The position numbers and the translations under genes are program-made. Shown here one piece after another: positions 26,376-34,870 of a DNA stretch of 64,000 nucleotides (its first letter is position 1; every line of letters starts with the position of its first letter). Origin of the DNA: Lachnospiraceae bacterium (GTDB lineage Bacteria; Bacillota; Clostridia; Lachnospirales; Lachnospiraceae). The stretch spans positions 42,247 to 106,246 of the forward strand of contig JAJQEO010000119.1 in assembly GCA_021201665.1 (NCBI GenBank). Reading direction: 5' to 3'. The notes under the pieces are model-generated. The model ran no database searches. It had not been told where the DNA came from and saw only the letters and a program-made list of their open reading frames with translations.

Positions 26376-27497
26376 GTGATGGTAAAAAAGAAAGAGAGCG
26401 TTCCTATGAATCTCGCCGGAAACAGAGACAGAAACAGAATCCAAAACAGAATCCAAAGCAGGATTCATAGCAGGATTCAAGCCAGAGGCAAAGCCAGCAT
26501 CCGGCCAGCAGCCTTCATAGCGGCTTTGATGATGCCGATACTGCTTGCGGGCTGTGGAAGCAATGCATCCGTACAGACAGAGACAGAGGCCGCGGACGGT
26601 CTGATTTCGGTCGCCTTTTCGGAGGTTGGCGCGGAGTCTGACTGGCGTGTGGCGAATTCAGAGTCCATGCGCGCGACCTTTACCACGGAAAACGGCTATG
26701 AATTTTATTTTGAGGATGCCAAGGGAAAGCAGGAAAATCAGATTACGACCCTGCGCAACTATATTCTGCAGGGTGTTGACTATATTGTGCTGGATCCGGT
26801 GGTTGAGACCGGATGGGACGAAGTGCTGCAGGAAGCAAAGGACGCGGGTATTCCGGTCATTGTAGTAGACCGCATGATTGATGTGGAGGATGAGACACTT
26901 TATGCTGCCTGGGTCGGCTCAGATTTTCAGAAGGAGGGCGAGACCGCTGTAGAATGGCTGGAAAGCTATCTGGAAGAACAGGGGCGCTCTGAAGAGGAGA
27001 TCCGAATTCTGCATGTGATGGGAACGCTGGGCGCGACCTCTCAGATCGGACGAACCGCCGGTCTGGAGAATGGGGCTGCGGCACATGAGAACTGGGAGAT
27101 CATTGCACAGGTGCTGGGTGAGTATACGCAGGCAAAGACGTATGAGGTGGTTTCGGAGTTTCTGGAGGAGACGCAGGATATTGATGTGATCTACTGTGAA
27201 AATGACAATTCCGCGCTCGGGGCAATTCAGGCCTTAGAAGAAGCAGGTATCAGCTATGGGACGGATGGGGATGTGATCATCATCTCCTTTGACGCGACTG
27301 CCGTCGGCCTTGCGGCCTGCATGGAGGGAAGCATCAATCTGGATGTGGAATGCAACCCTCTGCACGGTCCTCTGGTGGAAGCGATTATTGAACAGCTTGA
27401 GGCAAGCGAGACTCCAGAGAAGCTCTCTTATGTGGAGGAGACTTATTTTACTCCGGATATGCTCACGGAGGAATTGATCGAGTCGCGGGGCTATTAA
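26376..27497 (+). CDS. YtfQ-like sugar-binding lipoprotein, probable sensor partner
   Basis: Peripla_BP_4-type sugar-binding protein. The N-terminus has a tandem NRIQ-NRIQ-SRIH-SRIQ repeat, then a hydrophobic signal and lipobox LLAGC (Cys ~59), so it should be membrane-anchored. The mature part matches galactofuranose-binding YtfQ: ISVAFSEVGAESDWRVAN, YIVLDPVVETGWDEVL, IPVIVVDRMID, GTLGATSQIGRTAGL, VIYCENDNSALGAIQALE and FDATAVGLAACMEG. No good Shine-Dalgarno identifies the start; the ATG at 26406 is an alternative. It has no adjacent transporter on its side of gntR, but is close behind the kinase gene. Confidence 0.88.
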   Translation: MMVKKKESVPMNLAGNRDRNRIQNRIQSRIHSRIQARGKASIRPAAFIAALMMPILLAGCGSNASVQTETEAADGLISVAFSEVGAESDWRVANSESMRATFTTENGYEFYFEDAKGKQENQITTLRNYILQGVDYIVLDPVVETGWDEVLQEAKDAGIPVIVVDRMIDVEDETLYAAWVGSDFQKEGETAVEWLESYLEEQGRSEEEIRILHVMGTLGATSQIGRTAGLENGAAAHENWEIIAQVLGEYTQAKTYEVVSEFLEETQDIDVIYCENDNSALGAIQALEEAGISYGTDGDVIIISFDATAVGLAACMEGSINLDVECNPLHGPLVEAIIEQLEASETPEKLSYVEETYFTPDMLTEELIESRGY

Positions 27498-27569
27498 GCT
27501 TTAGCAGCTGTCGTGAAATACATGCCAGTATTGCGCCGGATTATGCGTGAGGCACAGCAAAACCGCTGC

Positions 27570-27596
27570 CACAGCGAGCTGTGTCTGGATTTTTTT
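27570..27596 (+). terminator. Possible terminator between convergent genes
   Basis: CACAG-CGAG-CTGTG (27570-27583) is followed, six bases later, by a seven-T run (27590-27596). The stem is short. It would end the kinase/binding-protein transcript before the convergent gntR gene. Confidence 0.4.
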
Positions 27597-27654
27597 AATC
27601 CGCGGTTTTCGTATCTGGCGCTGCTGGATGGGCATATGACCTTGGAGCGTATTT

Positions 27655-28935
27655 TCAGTTCGCCGCACCGGTACTCTCTCCGATGTGCAGCGTCCACGGG
27701 CAGGATACAGAGGAGACCGCTTTTCCGGCCATTTCTGCCAGCAGCAGTTCAGTCGCGAGGATCCAGGGGTTTTGGCCCGGGCGGACGGCACAGGTAATGC
27801 GAACAGGGGAAAGGTCTTCTCTGCCGGAGGAAAAAGCGGCGACGGAGAATCGCTGTGGTACTGGCATTTCAAGACGCTGCAGCTCCCGGATCAATGCCGC
27901 CGCTATGGCCTCATCCTGGCAGATGACCGCAGTGCATCCGGCGAGCTGTATACGGATAAAGGAAAGCAGTATTTTGTCGTCCGGCATTCGCGCTGTGAGC
28001 GGATCGTACCAGAGAAAATCACGGTCGTCAAAGGTAAGCCCGCTCTCACAGATCGCATGGAGGACGCCCGCATATTGCCGGTGACCGCTTTGATTGTCGA
28101 GACGAAAGATCCCGGCAATTTTTTTGTGCCCAAGCCCGATCAGGTGACGGGAGAGCAGTTCGCCGCCCGCGAAGTCATCCGAGGTGACCTGCAGCACCGG
28201 GAGCAGGCCTGTGCTGTTTGCTCTGTTCCTTATTTGACGGCTTTTCTCATGCAGACCCGGTGCCTGATAGCTGTCCTCCTGCAGCTTTGCCGCCTGATAT
28301 TTTTTTTCATGCAAACTCTGTGCCTGATAGCTTTTTTCCTGTGGCTCAGTCGTCTGACGTGTGCTCTCATGCAGACTCGGCATCTTGAGATTCGTTTCGA
28401 TGCCGCCTGTCAGCTCGGGGTAGGCTTCGCCCAGGAAAATGACAGCAGCACCGCGTGCTCTCAGCTCCTGATAAAGGGAAATATTCGGATTTGAAAATGC
28501 GGTACGCACGGACCGGACAAGTAATCCGCGGACTGAGCGCTTCAGCAGATCCAGCAGGATGTTCCGCTCCTGGGAAGTGCGGTTTTGGGTACTGTAGACG
28601 GCAGTCATATATCCGGCCTCGTTCAGGATCGTTTCCGCCTCGGCAATACTGTGCTGGGAAGGATATCCGGAGACATCCGGCACAAGAATTGCAATCTCAT
28701 GGGAGGAGAGCGCACTCGGAAATACGCCGGGTGCGATATAGGTGCCGCTTCCCTGCCGCTTCTCAATCAGTCCCTCGTGAAGCAGGAGGGAAAGCGCCTG
28801 CCGCACGGTCTGGCGGCTGACCCCGTAGGTACGCGCCAGCTCCGCCTCGGTGGGAAGCTTCTGACTCCCCAGAGGGCCTCTGTTGGTTATTTCTTTTTTC
28901 AGCGACTCGGCGAGAGTCCGGTATTTGATTCCCAT
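27655..28935 (-). CDS. GntR-family regulator with LacI-type sugar-sensing domain
   Basis: AraR-like repressor. The N-terminal winged helix (residues ~5-70) includes KLPTEAELARTYGVSRQTVRQAL and LIEKRQGSGTYIAPG. The rest is a periplasmic-binding-protein-like effector domain (EIAILVPDVSGYPSQHSIAEAE, LQVTSDDFAGGELLSRHLIGLGHKKIAGIF). Between ~185 and 240 lies a Gln/Lys/Ser-rich insertion of five 10-residue units. Total length is 426, against ~360-370 for relatives. Clustering suggests it represses the YtfQ-like importer that diverges from it, with a sugar as inducer. Confidence 0.9.
   Translation of the reverse strand: MGIKYRTLAESLKKEITNRGPLGSQKLPTEAELARTYGVSRQTVRQALSLLLHEGLIEKRQGSGTYIAPGVFPSALSSHEIAILVPDVSGYPSQHSIAEAETILNEAGYMTAVYSTQNRTSQERNILLDLLKRSVRGLLVRSVRTAFSNPNISLYQELRARGAAVIFLGEAYPELTGGIETNLKMPSLHESTRQTTEPQEKSYQAQSLHEKKYQAAKLQEDSYQAPGLHEKSRQIRNRANSTGLLPVLQVTSDDFAGGELLSRHLIGLGHKKIAGIFRLDNQSGHRQYAGVLHAICESGLTFDDRDFLWYDPLTARMPDDKILLSFIRIQLAGCTAVICQDEAIAAALIRELQRLEMPVPQRFSVAAFSSGREDLSPVRITCAVRPGQNPWILATELLLAEMAGKAVSSVSCPWTLHIGESTGAAN
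28225..28374 (-). repeat. Five 30-nt in-frame repeats inside the GntR regulator
   Basis: Residues ~188-237 read LHESTRQTTE, PQEKSYQAQS, LHEKKYQAAK, LQEDSYQAPG and LHEKSRQIRN. The units are 30 nt, in frame, and interrupt the effector domain between ETNLKMPS and the LPVLQVTSDDF segment. Confidence 0.88.
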
Positions 28936-29132
28936 AGTGTTCTCCGATTCGTAATTGAGTTTAGCGCAATGAACCTGGCGCCACGGCCTGCTATGCTCTC
29001 CCGCATTTTATATCAATCATTACTATTTAGCCAGAAGCAGGAAAAATTGTCAAGTATTTGTATTAAGGGAAAAAATTTCTCAGCTCCGGGTTTGCCGGGA
29101 GCGGAAAGAGAAATCGAATTAGAAAAATTGAC

Positions 29133-29156
29133 GACAAATACCGGATTGCATTTGTC
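29133..29156. promoter_or_regulatory. Candidate operator in the gntR/importer divergent region
   Basis: GACAAAT (29133-29139) and ATTTGTC (29150-29156) form a perfect 7-bp inverted repeat with 10 bp between. ATTTGTAT also occurs at 29056-29063 and 29287-29294. The half-site resembles AraR-type operators (ATTTGT/ACAAAT). The 521-base region otherwise contains no gene. Confidence 0.4.
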
Positions 29157-29335
29157 ATGCGAGAGGAGAAAGAGAGAGGAAGAAAATCAACGGATTACCC
29201 GATTAAGCCCAAAATATCTCCTTTTTTTCAAAACGAACGGCAAAAAATGGACAAGGTTGTATCAAATTTGTAGAAAAATCAAAAAAATTTGTATTGTTCG
29301 AAAAGCTGAAACTGTATAAAAAGATAAAAATAAGG

Positions 29336-29363
29336 TTGACTTTTCTTTCGAATTTGTTAAAAT
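29336..29363 (+). promoter_or_regulatory. Promoter of the YtfQ-like importer operon
   Basis: TTGACT (29336-29341) and TAAAAT (29358-29363) are spaced 16 bp. The leader carries an 8-bp stem GCGGCTGT/ACAGCCGC (29385-29421) ~35 nt before the start codon. Confidence 0.55.
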
Positions 29364-29456
29364 TACAGACAGAAACAAGGAGACGCGGCTGTTCCAGAAA
29401 AACATAAAGTGTTACAGCCGCAGAGCACATTTTAAAGAAAGTGAGGAATCTTTATT

Positions 29457-30431
29457 ATGAAGCGTAAACTTATGGCAGTTCTGTGTGCGTCGGCAATGGT
29501 GATGGGCCTTATGGGAGGCGCGACACTGGCATCCGCAGAGGAAGACGTTATTACCGTCGGCATCATCAACAACGACCCGAACGAGTCCGGCTATCGTACC
29601 GCGAATGTAGCTGACTTCGAGGAGTATTTCGGCGAGGGCAATGAAAACGGTTTCGAGACCTCTTTCTTCTACAGCCTTGAGAACGAAGAGCAGATCCAGG
29701 CAGCTGAAGGCTTCATCACGGACGAGGTTGATTATCTTCTGATCTCCGCGGCTGATACCACTGGCTGGGACGATGTTCTGGAGTCCGCGCAGGAGATGGG
29801 CATCACGGTAATTCTGTTTGACCGTATGCTGGATGCTGATGAAGATCTTTACGCTGCAGCAGTTGTATCAGATATGTCTGAGGAAGGCGTGACCGCTGTT
29901 TCATGGATGGAGTCTCAGGAGCTTGATGAGTACAACATCATCCATATCCAGGGCCTGATGGGTTCTGACGCGCAGATCGGTCGTACCACAGCTCTTGACG
30001 AGGCTGTTGAAGCTAATGACAACTGGAATTATGTCGTACAGCAGGCTGCTGACTGGAGTGCTGAGACTGCACAGGAAATCGTTCAGTCTGTCATCGATTC
30101 TGGTGAATCCTTCAACATCATCTACGCTGAGAACGACGATATGGCGAAGGGCGCGGTAGCGGCTCTTGACGCAGCAGGCATTACACACGGCGTTGACGGC
30201 GATGTCATCATCATGGGCTTTGACTGCAATCAGTGGGCTCTGGAAGAACTGCTTGCTGGCAACTGGAACTATGACGGGCAGTGCAACCCGTTCCAGGCTG
30301 AGACCATCATTGAAATCATCGAGCAGCTGGAAGCTGGCGAAGAGCTGGAAGAGAAGGTCATCTACTCTGTAGAGGTTGGCTTTGACGCTACGACTATCAC
30401 CCAGGAAGACGTAGACAACTACGGCATCTGA
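29457..30431 (+). CDS. YtfQ-like sugar-binding protein of the importer
   Basis: Secreted Peripla_BP_4 protein, 324 residues, related to the lipoprotein at 26.4 kb. A signal peptide ends around LASA-EED. Matching segments include DYLLISAADTTGWDDVL, GITVILFDRMLD, LMGSDAQIGRTTALDEA, IIYAENDDMAKGAVAALDAAGITHG and FDCNQWALEELLAGNWNYDGQCNPF. No lipobox Cys is present, so how it stays at the cell is unclear. It is the first gene of the operon, with its own strong terminator behind it, an arrangement that gives more binding protein than transporter. The substrate is probably a furanose or related sugar. Confidence 0.93.
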   Translation: MKRKLMAVLCASAMVMGLMGGATLASAEEDVITVGIINNDPNESGYRTANVADFEEYFGEGNENGFETSFFYSLENEEQIQAAEGFITDEVDYLLISAADTTGWDDVLESAQEMGITVILFDRMLDADEDLYAAAVVSDMSEEGVTAVSWMESQELDEYNIIHIQGLMGSDAQIGRTTALDEAVEANDNWNYVVQQAADWSAETAQEIVQSVIDSGESFNIIYAENDDMAKGAVAALDAAGITHGVDGDVIIMGFDCNQWALEELLAGNWNYDGQCNPFQAETIIEIIEQLEAGEELEEKVIYSVEVGFDATTITQEDVDNYGI

Positions 30432-30466
30432 TAATCCAAGGGACAAAAGAACATAAATCGAATGCG

Positions 30467-30500
30467 AAGCGCGGTGCAGCCAGCCTGCACCGCGCTTTTT
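30467..30500 (+). terminator. Strong hairpin terminator after the binding-protein gene
   Basis: A 13-bp stem (AAGCGCGGTGCAG at 30467-30479, CTGCACCGCGCTT at 30485-30497), a CCAGC loop and a T-run. Partial read-through would feed the transporter genes downstream. Confidence 0.9.
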
Positions 30501-30520
30501 GGAAAAGAAATAAATTTTGC

Positions 30521-30582
30521 GTAACTGTGAAAGCAGTAAACAGTTACAATCTCACGTAACTGTGACAGGACCAGACAGTTAC
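30521..30582. repeat. Two tandem TAACTGT/ACAGTTA palindromes
   Basis: GTAACTGT...ACAGTTAC occurs at 30521-30547 and again at 30556-30582, each followed by AATCTC. The second loop contains CAGGAC, as at 19941-19967. They lie between the terminator and the ATPase gene. Confidence 0.8.
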
Positions 30583-30610
30583 AATCTCGCTAGAAAGAGG
30601 TGATACTCGG

Positions 30611-32125
30611 GTGAACGAAAACGTTGTACTGGAAATGAAGAATATTTCAAAAAGCTTCCCCGGTGTACGCGCCCTGCAGAATGTGGATTTCCGCCTCTGT
30701 GAGGGAGAAATCCATGCGCTGATGGGGGAGAACGGAGCCGGGAAATCCACGTTGATTAAGGTTCTGACCGGCGTATATGGAAAAGACGAGGGAGAGATTT
30801 TCCTGAAGGGGGAAAGCGGGGCAGTAGCCATTCGCTCTCCGCAGGACGCGCAGAATCTCGGGATCAGTACCGTATACCAGGAAATCACGCTCTGCCCGAA
30901 CCTGACCGTCGCTGAGAACATGTACATCGGCAGGGAAAAGGGCTGGAGACAGAATTGGAAAAAGATCAATGCGGACACCAATCGAATTCTGGAATCACTT
31001 GGAATCCCGGCAAAGGCTACGCAGCAGCTCTCGAGCTGCTCGATCGCGATTCAGCAGATGGTGGCGATCGCGCGCGCGGTCGATATGGAGTGCAAGGTAC
31101 TGATTCTCGATGAGCCGACCTCCTCTCTGGATGAGCAGGAGGTAGAAAAGCTGTTCGGCCTGATGCGTGACCTGAAGGCGAAGGGCGTGGGGATCATTTT
31201 TGTCACCCATTTCCTGGATCAGGTGTATGAAGTGTGCGACAAAATCACCGTGCTGCGCGACGGAAAACTGGTTGGCGAGTATGTGATTGAGGATCTGCCG
31301 CGCGTAGAGCTGGTCTCTAAGATGCTGGGCAAGGATCTGGACGATATGGCTGAGATCAAGGGCGAAGGGCAGGAGTACACTGGCGAAGGCGCCGGGACGA
31401 AATTCTATGAGGCGGAAGGCCTTCAGAGTACTGCAGGCATCAGCCCATTCGACTTTTATATCAAAAAGGGCGAGGTTAATGGCTTTACCGGACTCCTTGG
31501 CTCCGGCAGGAGCGAGTGTGTGCGGGCAATTTTCGGGGCGGATCATGTGACCTCCGGAAAGGTAAAGATCAATGGAAAAGAAGTAAAGATTACCAACCCG
31601 CTGGAAGCGATGAAGAACGGCATCGCCTACCTGCCTGAGGACCGCAAGGGCGACGGTATTATTGGAGATCTTTCTGTAAAGGAGAACCTGATCCTCGCTG
31701 CGCAGGTACTCAAAGGCTTCTGTCATCCGTTCTCGAAGGCAGAGGCGGAGGCGGCCGCGGATGAGTATATCCAGATGCTGGAGATTAAGACTGCGTCAAA
31801 GGACACACCGATCAAGTCTCTTTCCGGCGGCAACCAGCAGAAGGTGATCGTAGCGCGCTGGCTGTTCGCGCACCCGGAATACCTGATTCTTGACGAGCCG
31901 ACCAGAGGGATCGATATTGGTACAAAGACAGAGATCCAGAAGCTGGTTCTGAAGCTTGCGTCAGAGGGCATGAGCGTCACCTTTATCTCATCAGAGACGG
32001 ATGAGATGCTCCGCACCTGTTCGCGGCTCGTGGTCATGCGCGACCGCAAGATGGTCGGCGAGCTCTCCGGAGACGACCTGAACCAGAATAAGATTATGAG
32101 TACGATTGCGGGAGGTGAAGCATAA
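30611..32125 (+). CDS. Sugar ABC importer ATP-binding protein, YtfR-like
   Basis: Two fused ATPase domains, 504 residues, of the ribose/galactofuranose class. The first has Walker A GENGAGKSTL (~36) and LDEPTSSLDEQEV. The second has a degenerate Walker A (GLLGSGRSECVRAIFGADH), signature LSGGNQQKVIVARWLF and LDEPTRGIDIGTK. The GTG start follows AGAGGTGAT. The stop overlaps the next start (TAATG). It energises the importer from the cytoplasmic side. Confidence 0.95.
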   Translation: MNENVVLEMKNISKSFPGVRALQNVDFRLCEGEIHALMGENGAGKSTLIKVLTGVYGKDEGEIFLKGESGAVAIRSPQDAQNLGISTVYQEITLCPNLTVAENMYIGREKGWRQNWKKINADTNRILESLGIPAKATQQLSSCSIAIQQMVAIARAVDMECKVLILDEPTSSLDEQEVEKLFGLMRDLKAKGVGIIFVTHFLDQVYEVCDKITVLRDGKLVGEYVIEDLPRVELVSKMLGKDLDDMAEIKGEGQEYTGEGAGTKFYEAEGLQSTAGISPFDFYIKKGEVNGFTGLLGSGRSECVRAIFGADHVTSGKVKINGKEVKITNPLEAMKNGIAYLPEDRKGDGIIGDLSVKENLILAAQVLKGFCHPFSKAEAEAAADEYIQMLEIKTASKDTPIKSLSGGNQQKVIVARWLFAHPEYLILDEPTRGIDIGTKTEIQKLVLKLASEGMSVTFISSETDEMLRTCSRLVVMRDRKMVGELSGDDLNQNKIMSTIAGGEA

Positions 32126-33210
32126 TGGAAAAGACTGCTGCAAAAAAACAAAATCCCCTTAGCGGGCTGCTTCATTCTCAGATGATGATCCCTCTGGTGG
32201 CGCTGCTGCTGCTCCTTGGCTTCAATCTTCTGATGGATCCCACGTTTTTCCGGATCACGCTCGGCACCAACAGTGATGGCAACCCGGTGCTTTCCGGTAA
32301 CCTGATTTCCGCGTTGAACAATGGCTCCGAGCTGGCGATTCTTGCGATCGGCATGACGCTGGTGACGGCGGCTTCGGGCGGACAGGATATTTCTGTAGGC
32401 GCAACAATCGCTATCAGCGGCAGCGCGATGCTGCGTATCCTCTGCGGCACAGAGTCCAGTCCTTCTTCACTTGCGGCGCCGATCATCGTGGGCTTCCTCG
32501 TGGCAGTGCTGGCCGGCATGCTCTGCGGCGTGTTTAACGGCGTCCTGGTGGCAGCTTTCAGGATTCAGCCGATGATTGCGACTTTGATTCTGTACACGGC
32601 CGGACGTTCCATCGCTGCATGGATCAATAATAACCAGCTTCCGATTGTTCCGGGAAAAGCCTTTACTTACTTCGGAGGATTTATTCCGGGCATTCCGATG
32701 CCGACGCCGTTCCTGATCGCTGTACTCTGCTTTATTATCATTGGGCTGGTGCTGAAGTTTACCAACCTCGGCCTCTATACGCAGGCTGTCGGCATTAATG
32801 AGAACGCGGCGAAGCTGAACGGTCTCAAGCCGGCGTTTATCAAGATTCTTTCCTTTGTCATCCTCGGTGTGTGCGTGGCTGTCGCGGCATTGATCAAATG
32901 CAGCCGGACCTCGACGATCAACTATTCCGTAGTGGCGCAAAACATCGAGATGGACGCAATCCTTGCGGTCGCTTTAGGTGGAAATAACCTGGGCGGCGGC
33001 AAGTTCAATATCTGGGCGTCCGTAGTGGCGGCCTATGTCATCCAGCTTCTGACGACGACGCTCTATAAGTTTAAGGTATCCTCGGACGCGCTTCCGGCGT
33101 ACAAGGCAGTCGTTGTCATCCTTCTGATTGTGTTTTCCGCTCCGGTCGTAAAAGAAAAACTGGCCGAGCTTGGCAAGAAGATCCGGAAACCGGCAAAGGA
33201 GGTGGGCTGA
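32125..33210 (+). CDS. Sugar ABC importer permease, YtfT-like
   Basis: BPD_transp_2-family permease, 361 residues, with about nine to ten helices. Features include LAIGMTLVTAASGGQDISVGATIAIS, split by helix ends, FNGVLVAAFRIQPMIATLILYTAGR and GINENAAKLNGL. The start overlaps the ATPase stop by one base, suggesting translational coupling. It forms a heterodimeric channel with the next gene product. Confidence 0.93.
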   Translation: MEKTAAKKQNPLSGLLHSQMMIPLVALLLLLGFNLLMDPTFFRITLGTNSDGNPVLSGNLISALNNGSELAILAIGMTLVTAASGGQDISVGATIAISGSAMLRILCGTESSPSSLAAPIIVGFLVAVLAGMLCGVFNGVLVAAFRIQPMIATLILYTAGRSIAAWINNNQLPIVPGKAFTYFGGFIPGIPMPTPFLIAVLCFIIIGLVLKFTNLGLYTQAVGINENAAKLNGLKPAFIKILSFVILGVCVAVAALIKCSRTSTINYSVVAQNIEMDAILAVALGGNNLGGGKFNIWASVVAAYVIQLLTTTLYKFKVSSDALPAYKAVVVILLIVFSAPVVKEKLAELGKKIRKPAKEVG

Positions 33211-33211
33211 C

Positions 33212-34231
33212 ATGTCAGAAAATAAGAAAAAGAGGACATTATCCGACGCGAACCTCCTGCTGCTGATCACCATTGTCGTCTTCTTTGTCATGTATATCGG
33301 AGCAGTGGTTCTTTTAGGCGGCGGCTTCCGTAAGGCTCAGATGTTTTTTAACATCCTGGACGCGAACGCGGGCCTGGTGATCACCTCCTGCGGCATGAGC
33401 CTGGTCATGATCACACAGGGCATTGACATTTCCATCGGCGGCGTAGTGCGCCTGATCTGCATGAGCTGCGCGGTCAATCTTGAGCTGCAGAACGGCAATC
33501 CGTTTACCGCATTCCTGATTGCGATGGGCATCGGCCTTGCGTTTGGCCTCGTGCAGGGCTTCCTGGTGGCTTATCTGGAGATTCAGCCGTTCATCGTCTC
33601 CCTCGCGGGAATGTATTTCGCAAAAGGACTGACAACCATTATCCACACCAATCCGATCAGTGTGACAAACGAAGCGTTCAAGGCATTGCGCAAGATTGAG
33701 TTTATTCTGCCGGGACTGGGGTATTACAACAAAAAGGGCACTTACATAAATACGACGATTGAGCTCGGTTCAGTGATCGCCCTGATTGTCGTGATTCTGA
33801 TGTTCCTGATGCTGCGCTATACAAAGTTCGGGCGCAATTTCTACGCAGTCGGAGGTAATAAGCAGAGCGCGCTGATGCTCGGAATCAACGTAAAGCGCAC
33901 CAAGTTTCTGTCTCATCTGATCTGCAGCCTTTTGGCGGGACTCGGCGGCTTTGTCTACTTTATGCACATCGGCAGTGCGGCGACATCCAACGCGAACGGC
34001 ATGGAGATGAACGCGATTGCGTCCTCCATCATCGGCGGAACGCTGCTGACAGGAGGCGTGGGCAATGTCATCGGCACCCTGTTTGGCGTACTCTCATTGA
34101 ACACGATCCAGAATATCGTTTCCTCCATCGGACTCGATGACGCATGGTGGACCGGCATCACGATCGCAGGTATGCTCTGCCTGTTCCTGATTATCCAGAG
34201 CGTGGTCATGAGCCGGACGAAGAAAAAATAG
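33212..34231 (+). CDS. Sugar ABC importer permease, YjfF-like
   Basis: Second permease, 339 residues. SCGMSLVMITQGIDISIGGVVRL, LGINVKRTKFLSHLICSLLAGLGG and IGGTLLTGGVGNVIGTLFGV follow the family. The ATG at 33212 is chosen since GGAGGTGGG lies directly upstream and the preceding stop is one base away; 14 upstream codons in frame are within the previous gene. It is the last gene of the operon before an intrinsic terminator. Confidence 0.93.
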   Translation: MSENKKKRTLSDANLLLLITIVVFFVMYIGAVVLLGGGFRKAQMFFNILDANAGLVITSCGMSLVMITQGIDISIGGVVRLICMSCAVNLELQNGNPFTAFLIAMGIGLAFGLVQGFLVAYLEIQPFIVSLAGMYFAKGLTTIIHTNPISVTNEAFKALRKIEFILPGLGYYNKKGTYINTTIELGSVIALIVVILMFLMLRYTKFGRNFYAVGGNKQSALMLGINVKRTKFLSHLICSLLAGLGGFVYFMHIGSAATSNANGMEMNAIASSIIGGTLLTGGVGNVIGTLFGVLSLNTIQNIVSSIGLDDAWWTGITIAGMLCLFLIIQSVVMSRTKKK

Positions 34232-34335
34232 AATACAGCTGATTCCATATCTGCCGCATTCCATAGCAGGAAAGTGCTGGTCTGCGTGGCGTGGTATACA
34301 GCGAAAAACCAACTGCAGGAAGAAAAAACAGAAGG

Positions 34336-34378
34336 GGAGCCGTAGTTCTGCCGAAAAGGAATTACGGCTCCACTTTTG
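34336..34378 (+). terminator. Terminator of the sugar importer operon
   Basis: GGAGCCGTA (34336-34344) pairs with TACGGCTCC (34363-34371), with extra pairing inside (GTTC/GAAT), then ACTTTTGTCATTTTT. The T-run is broken but rich. Confidence 0.75.
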
Positions 34379-34556
34379 TCATTTTTGCCAGACTTTTTGC
34401 GAAAAACTCCGGCAATCCCAACCTTTTACACAACATTTACCTAAATCTTACATTTCTTTTGCATTTCCTTCTCATTTGTGGTAAGGTATATTCGTTAAAA
34501 ATTGCGTCTGCGGCTTTTTCGCCAGATGTGCTCCCTTTCATTGCAGGAACATAAAT

Positions 34557-34700
34557 GCGCGGGCAAAAACGCGGAGATAAAGCTCAAAAGCGCAGGAGCA
34601 ACGCGCGGAGACAGAAGCACGTGGTCAAAAGCGCAGGAGCAATGCGCGTAGATGAAAGCGCGGGGGCAAAAGCGCTGGAACAAAAGCTGCGGCGCAAAAT
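34557..34700 (+). repeat. 41-bp non-coding tandem repeat
   Basis: Two full 41-bp units (34586-34626, 34627-34667) start AAAAGCGCAGGAGCAA and are flanked by partial units. Because 41 is not a multiple of three, the apparent frames across it are not conserved between units. It lies in the 640-base gap before the phosphate transporter gene, which otherwise holds no gene. Confidence 0.8.
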
Positions 34701-34870
34701 CAGAACAACGTGCGGGAATGCAGTCTGCAGATATACCAGGCGGTGCAGTCCGCAGGGATCGTAAGGAGCAGGGAGCTTAAATAAGGATAGTCGTAACTGT
34801 CAGAATATACAGCAGCTGCGGATACACACAAGGAGGAAGGGAGACAACGGCGTTTCCCTGAAAAAGACAG

